A stretch of 64,000 nt of DNA from contig JAWXBU010000154.1 of the NCBI GenBank assembly GCA_034440255.1, positions 1 through 64,000 of the forward strand. Reading direction: 5' to 3'. This document shows positions 59,854 through 64,000 of the stretch, piece by piece. Source of the DNA: JAEUIA01 sp034440255 (GTDB lineage: Bacteria > Planctomycetota > UBA1135 > GCA-002686595). Within the stretch, counting starts at the first letter, position 1. Each line of letters starts with the position of its first letter. A program made the position numbers and the translations under genes. A model generated the notes under the pieces. It was not told the origin of the DNA and made no database searches. It saw nothing but the letters and a program-made list of their open reading frames with translations.

Positions 59854-62193
59854 TCAACCGCCCGGATGTCCCAAGCGTTGCAGTCGCTTCTCGCGATCGT
59901 TCGCGAAGCGCGTGATGCCCTCCCACAACGAGTCGGGATCGATGCGCGCTTCTTTCTTTAGCTCCTCGACCGTTCCACCCGTGCGCCAGCGATTGTCCCA
60001 ATCGGGGCTCATCGCATAAGCCTCGGCGACCTTCGAGCTGAGCCAGTCGTGCATCAAGCGTCTAGCGCCGTTGGTGATCACCGTCGAATCGAGCCAGTCG
60101 CCGCGCGGGAGCACGTGGTCTTGGTACTCGCGCGATTGGCGCTGGAACAACTCCCATGAAGTCGCCGCCAGGATCTTGATGTTGGGTGCGTCCGCGTTGG
60201 CGAAACGCGGCAGCAGTTGGAACACCGAATCGGTCGTGCTGGTGCCTTGGACGATGATCGTGCCCTGTTTCGGTTTGCGTGCGTCGTGATCGCGAATCAC
60301 ATAGCAGCCGCGCGCGGCATCCATGTGCGGAGCGCAACCGATCTTGGCGCGGTCGGGCACGGCGACGTTCGGGCGCGTCAAGTGCAGTGCGACGATCGGA
60401 ACATCCGTCGCCAACGCCGCGGCGAGCATGGGCGCTACTTCATTGTGCTCCCACGGGTGCAGATTGATCACATGACCGTCGGGGAAGAGTTGCGTCGTGC
60501 CCGGCGCGAAAATGCCGAAGTGCGTGCGACTGTCCTCGGCCGTTTCAGGGCCTGAGTGACCTGCGACCCAAATCACTTTGCCGACTTTGAGCGGACAATC
60601 TTGAGCGAGCTGCGAGAAGAGCCGCATCATCCCGTACATCAAGTAGCTGAAGCTGCCGTACGTCGAATGCGCGCCCCAAAAGCCCACGAAATCGTGCTCC
60701 GGCGTCGCGCTCATGTTCACGCTGGCGAGGCCGGCGCACAGGCCTGAATTCGTGAACTCGGTGATCTGCTGCGGCAACAACGCGCCGCCCGGGCTCTTGT
60801 TGCGCTCGTACCAGCCGAAGCCTTTGGCGCCCTTCCAATCCTGTGCGAAACCGATGATGGACGTCGACTCGGCGAGGTCGGCCGAGCACGCCAGCACGAG
60901 CGGGCGGCCCATGCGTTCTTTCGCAAGACCGTTGGCCCACGCGCCGAACTTGGCGAAGCCCTCTTTGTTGGCGATCTTGGTTCCGGGCGCGACGAACAAT
61001 TCGGGCGGCAGTTTGTCGAGCGCGAGCCACGAGCGATCCTCGTGCATGTTCGCTTTCGACGTCAGGTTGAAGGTGTCGGGCCTCGATGGCACCGAGTCGC
61101 CAATTTCGACGAGCGTGTCGGACAAGTACTCGAGCAATGGCTTGTCCGAGCGCAGAACCGCCATGACCTGTTTCAACCACTCAGCGGTCTGCTCGCGACA
61201 AGCGTCTTCGCCGGGATCCTTGACGTCGCCTTGGCCGGTCCATGCGGTGCCGTATTTGGCCGAGAAATCGGTCCGGCATTTCCAGAACAGTTCCGAGTTG
61301 CGCGCATGAGCCTTGCCGTGGCTGGCGAAATCGAACTTGTGATAGCCGCGACCCTTGCGCGTCTTGACCCACACCATGCCCGGTCGACCGGCGGGCTTTT
61401 CGTCGTGCACGATCGCGAGCAGCGCTTTCGTGATCGACGCGTAGTCTTCGCCATTGTCCGTGCCCGCGACGCGCCAACCGTAAGGCTCGAACCAATCGCG
61501 CGGCGTGCCGTGGACGACTTCGCTGTGCGCGCGGCCGTCGATGCCGTGATCGTTCCAGTCGAACAGATACACGAGGTTGTCGAGCCCGAGACCCCACGCG
61601 GAATGCTTGACCTCGTGATGCGCGCCAGCGGTGTGACCGCCTTCGCCTTCCATCGCGAACACTTTCACGTCGCCAGCGCCGGCGTGCTTCAACGCGACAG
61701 CTTCGCCCAGAGCAGCGGGAGCGCCGTGACCTGACGGGCCCGTGTTGAATTTGAAGAAGAGGGTTTTGCCCTCCATTTCGGCATGACCGGGAAGACCCTT
61801 GTTGTGTCTAAGGGTCAGCAGGTCCGCCCAGTAAAGCGCGCGCTCGGATTCATGAGCGATCTTGAAGCGCGCATCGCCCGTCTGTTCGAAACGCGCTCGC
61901 AACGCTTCGTTGTAGACGGCGAGCATCGCGTAGATGACCGGATTGCAGTGACCCGCGACGAGCACGAAGCGATCGCCGAACGCTCTCTCGGGATGCCGCG
62001 GATCCCAACGCATGCCGGCGCCGAGCGTCGACGCGACAAGCAACGGCACTTTCGAACGTGAGCCGCCGGGGTGTCCCGACTGTCGCAGATTGAGCGTCAA
62101 ATCGATGCACTGATCGATCAGGTCGCCGATCTTCTGCCAGTGGTGAAAGTGCTGGGAAAGCTGCTCGAAAGTCGGCTTCGTGAGGGTTTGCAT
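59854..62193 (-). CDS. Transketolase-like thiamine-diphosphate enzyme
   Basis: 779 residues, over 100 longer than typical transketolase. The TPP-Mg site reads GEGGHTAGAHHE...WNDHGIDGR: Glu replaces the usual Asp in GDG but the Asn remains. GPSGHGAPAALGEAV and GHSGPETAEDSRTH are other family landmarks, and LNLRQSGHPGGSRSK near the N-terminus matches. It may be a transketolase variant or a related enzyme. Divergent from the secreted protein at 62272 with 78 bp between. Confidence 0.82.
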   Translation of the reverse strand: MQTLTKPTFEQLSQHFHHWQKIGDLIDQCIDLTLNLRQSGHPGGSRSKVPLLVASTLGAGMRWDPRHPERAFGDRFVLVAGHCNPVIYAMLAVYNEALRARFEQTGDARFKIAHESERALYWADLLTLRHNKGLPGHAEMEGKTLFFKFNTGPSGHGAPAALGEAVALKHAGAGDVKVFAMEGEGGHTAGAHHEVKHSAWGLGLDNLVYLFDWNDHGIDGRAHSEVVHGTPRDWFEPYGWRVAGTDNGEDYASITKALLAIVHDEKPAGRPGMVWVKTRKGRGYHKFDFASHGKAHARNSELFWKCRTDFSAKYGTAWTGQGDVKDPGEDACREQTAEWLKQVMAVLRSDKPLLEYLSDTLVEIGDSVPSRPDTFNLTSKANMHEDRSWLALDKLPPELFVAPGTKIANKEGFAKFGAWANGLAKERMGRPLVLACSADLAESTSIIGFAQDWKGAKGFGWYERNKSPGGALLPQQITEFTNSGLCAGLASVNMSATPEHDFVGFWGAHSTYGSFSYLMYGMMRLFSQLAQDCPLKVGKVIWVAGHSGPETAEDSRTHFGIFAPGTTQLFPDGHVINLHPWEHNEVAPMLAAALATDVPIVALHLTRPNVAVPDRAKIGCAPHMDAARGCYVIRDHDARKPKQGTIIVQGTSTTDSVFQLLPRFANADAPNIKILAATSWELFQRQSREYQDHVLPRGDWLDSTVITNGARRLMHDWLSSKVAEAYAMSPDWDNRWRTGGTVEELKKEARIDPDSLWEGITRFANDREKRLQRLGHPGG

Positions 62194-62271
62194 GAGCTCG
62201 GCGGGAGGCTTTTGTCGGGGACCGAATCAGACGTGCCAGAGTATACGGGCTACCATGCGTGGACTCGACCG

Positions 62272-63981
62272 ATGCGCAAGTCTCATGTGCTCACCGCGGC
62301 GATCGTCGTCGTTCTGATTCTCGTGCTCCTCCTGTCGCGGATGCTGGCACGCGATCCCTCGGGCGGGGCCACGCGCGTGCAAGGCGAGCCCGCGCAGGCG
62401 AGCGAGCCCCCGACGACCTCCGAGCGCGGCGCGGACCTCGGCGCGACGAGTTCGAGTCCACGATCGGATCTTGGGGAGGGACGCGACCAGGGACCTACGC
62501 GCTCAGCTGAATCCAAATCGATGCTGCGCGTGCAAGTTCGATATGCGTCCGGAGTCGATGAGCACCCTGACGGCCTCGATGTCGGCGTGTCGAGTTTCAC
62601 AGGCATTCTGTTCAAGCTGCGGCACGTTACGCCGAACGAATTCGAACTCGCCGACGCCGCACCGGGTTCGTACATCGTGGCCGCGAAAGCGCGTGGTTTT
62701 CGTACGGCTGTCGCACGGACCCACATCTCGGACAAGTCGTCCGAGAGCGAGCTGACGGTCACCCTCGTGCCCCAGCGGATCGTGCGAGTTCGTTGGCGTT
62801 CCGAAGACGGGCGGGCAATCAGCGCGAGCCTCGCCGACGCCAAGCAGACCAGCGATTCGGTGCTCTTGGAGATCTGCGCGACGAAGTTTCCAGCGTTCGA
62901 CGCGCGGCCGCCCGATCGCCACGTCCTCGATCGGATCCGCAGCGAAATCGTTTTCTACGAGTCGCCGACAGGAGCACGCGTTGCTCGCGAGAAGCGGATC
63001 GACTGGGTCAATCTCGAGGCGATCTACGAGAGCTCGCTCACAGACCAGTTCGGAATGCTTTCTCTCGATGAGGACGGCGCATTCTGGGCGAATGCTTATT
63101 GTCGTGGTGTCTGCGTCGAGTCACGACTCGTCGACTCGGGACAGGCGGAGGTCGAGTTCGTGACGCCGCTCGACGACTTGACGCATCGCGGAGGCGCGGT
63201 GAAGTTGGTCGTGGTCGACGATGCGACAGGACAACCCATCGAAGGTGCGTCGCTGCGCATCGACACGTTCGAAGGATCCGGAGTTTCGAACGTCGACGGG
63301 TCGCTGCTCTGCGAGTTCGTCCCTCCGGGCCCGCGAATCGGAGTATTGAAAGCAGAGGACCGCCCCGACTCGATCTTGAACTTCACGACACGGCTCGGCG
63401 AAACGACGGATCTCGGAACTCTGCGCATGCTCACTACCGCGCTGGAGGCACACTTTCGCCTCGTCGACGAAGCCGGCAATCCGGTCGACGGCGTGCAGCT
63501 CGAACTGGCCGATCTAGATGCCGACGCACTGTCGCCTCTGCCGATCCTCTCGACTTTGTTGGCGAGCTCCAGTGAGTCGCTGCGGGCAACAACCGGCGCC
63601 AACATCGACTTCTCCGGTCTCCAGCGCGTACGCCATGTGCTTCGGTGCAGAGTAAAATCCGTCGACATCTCGCCGCGCATCGTCGATGCCTCCGAGTTGA
63701 GCTCAGCTTCGCATCCGAGACTCATCGCCGAGATCGTCCTGCGTGCCGCGAATACTGCGAGTTTCGTGCTCGACCCGCCGATCGCGAAGGGAACTCAGGT
63801 CGTGATCGAAACTCCCTCGGGGTTGCCGTGGCGTGAGCTCGACGTCGACGAGTTCGGTGTCGCGACCACGGACATCCTGGCTGGGTCGTACAAGTTGCAC
63901 TTGGTCGAGTACGGCCGCCCGACCAGCGCCGTCGACGTGCATGTCGACACGAATCCATTCGTGTTCGAGATCCATCGCTGA
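62272..63981 (+). CDS. Membrane-anchored secreted protein with CarboxypepD-like beta domains
   Basis: 569 residues. A signal anchor at about 5-25 and a Ser/Pro-rich linker to 80 precede several beta-sandwich segments resembling CarboxypepD_reg (for example DDATGQPIEGASLRIDTFEG, ETPSGLPWRELDVDEFG). No catalytic motif. The ATG at 62272 directly precedes the hydrophobic helix. Likely an envelope protein. Confidence 0.66.
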   Translation: MRKSHVLTAAIVVVLILVLLLSRMLARDPSGGATRVQGEPAQASEPPTTSERGADLGATSSSPRSDLGEGRDQGPTRSAESKSMLRVQVRYASGVDEHPDGLDVGVSSFTGILFKLRHVTPNEFELADAAPGSYIVAAKARGFRTAVARTHISDKSSESELTVTLVPQRIVRVRWRSEDGRAISASLADAKQTSDSVLLEICATKFPAFDARPPDRHVLDRIRSEIVFYESPTGARVAREKRIDWVNLEAIYESSLTDQFGMLSLDEDGAFWANAYCRGVCVESRLVDSGQAEVEFVTPLDDLTHRGGAVKLVVVDDATGQPIEGASLRIDTFEGSGVSNVDGSLLCEFVPPGPRIGVLKAEDRPDSILNFTTRLGETTDLGTLRMLTTALEAHFRLVDEAGNPVDGVQLELADLDADALSPLPILSTLLASSSESLRATTGANIDFSGLQRVRHVLRCRVKSVDISPRIVDASELSSASHPRLIAEIVLRAANTASFVLDPPIAKGTQVVIETPSGLPWRELDVDEFGVATTDILAGSYKLHLVEYGRPTSAVDVHVDTNPFVFEIHR

Positions 63982-64000
63982 AGCCGTTCGAGTCGGATCT

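Overview
The window looks like chromosomal DNA of a high-GC Gram-negative bacterium, most likely a planctomycete. Supporting signs are many Sec and lipoprotein signals, a TonB/ExbBD system, a Ser/Thr kinase fused to a sulfatase-modifying-factor domain, Cys-rich GACC repeat proteins, and secreted proteins ending in an ACPCGN-type module that I associate with uncultured or marine planctomycetes. Taxonomy is inference; there is no rRNA, tRNA or marker set here.

Layout. 1-656: the end of a CRISPR array (seven full repeats plus the tail of an eighth) and a 19-bp inverted repeat. 657-3322: divergent aspartokinase and 2-isopropylmalate-synthase-like genes. 3369-15063: mostly minus strand, a probable surface-polysaccharide locus (membrane glycosyltransferase, ferritin-like protein, carbamoyltransferase relative, DUF5989, SGNH hydrolase) with an antiparallel methyltransferase inside it, headed by secreted LamG, Kelch and ACPCGN-module proteins. 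A Fur-box-like palindrome at 15132-15148 separates it from a kinase/lipoprotein-hydrolase pair (15223-18667) and a Sel1 lipoprotein.

20109-31447: a plus-strand TonB block: TonB-dependent receptor, DUF3450 protein, TtpC-like ExbB, ExbD, TonB, TPR protein, then a secreted beta-helix-like protein carrying the ACPCGN module. 31595-35675: a tightly coupled minus-strand chain HAD hydrolase, MoxR ATPase, methyltransferase, amidase and NAD synthetase, the last two forming a split glutamine-dependent NadE. 35737-41941: TPR lipoprotein, lipoprotein methyltransferase, phd/vapC-type toxin-antitoxin pair, PilZ protein, TetR regulator and a lipoprotein with three NTF2-like domains.

41984-46362: a stress-type island (YihY, DUF6496, ferritin-like protein, HPII-type catalase) ending in a frameshifted remnant of a zinc alcohol dehydrogenase. 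46366-53465: methyltransferase, MOSC, MltA, secreted and membrane proteins, a VKOR-thioredoxin-thioredoxin fusion and a Cys-rich repeat protein. 53548-57158: metallopeptidase and an arsenic operon arsR-arsM-aqpS-arsC that uses an aquaglyceroporin and has no efflux pump. 57356-63981: secreted protein, CutC, D-amino-acid-oxidase-like enzyme, transketolase-like enzyme and a large secreted protein.

Many genes overlap by ATGA, GTGA or TGATG, so translational coupling is common. A few genes (arsR, the methyltransferase at 5096, the oxidase at 58821) have a -10-like hexamer 6-7 nt before the start codon and no Shine-Dalgarno, which suggests leaderless messages.
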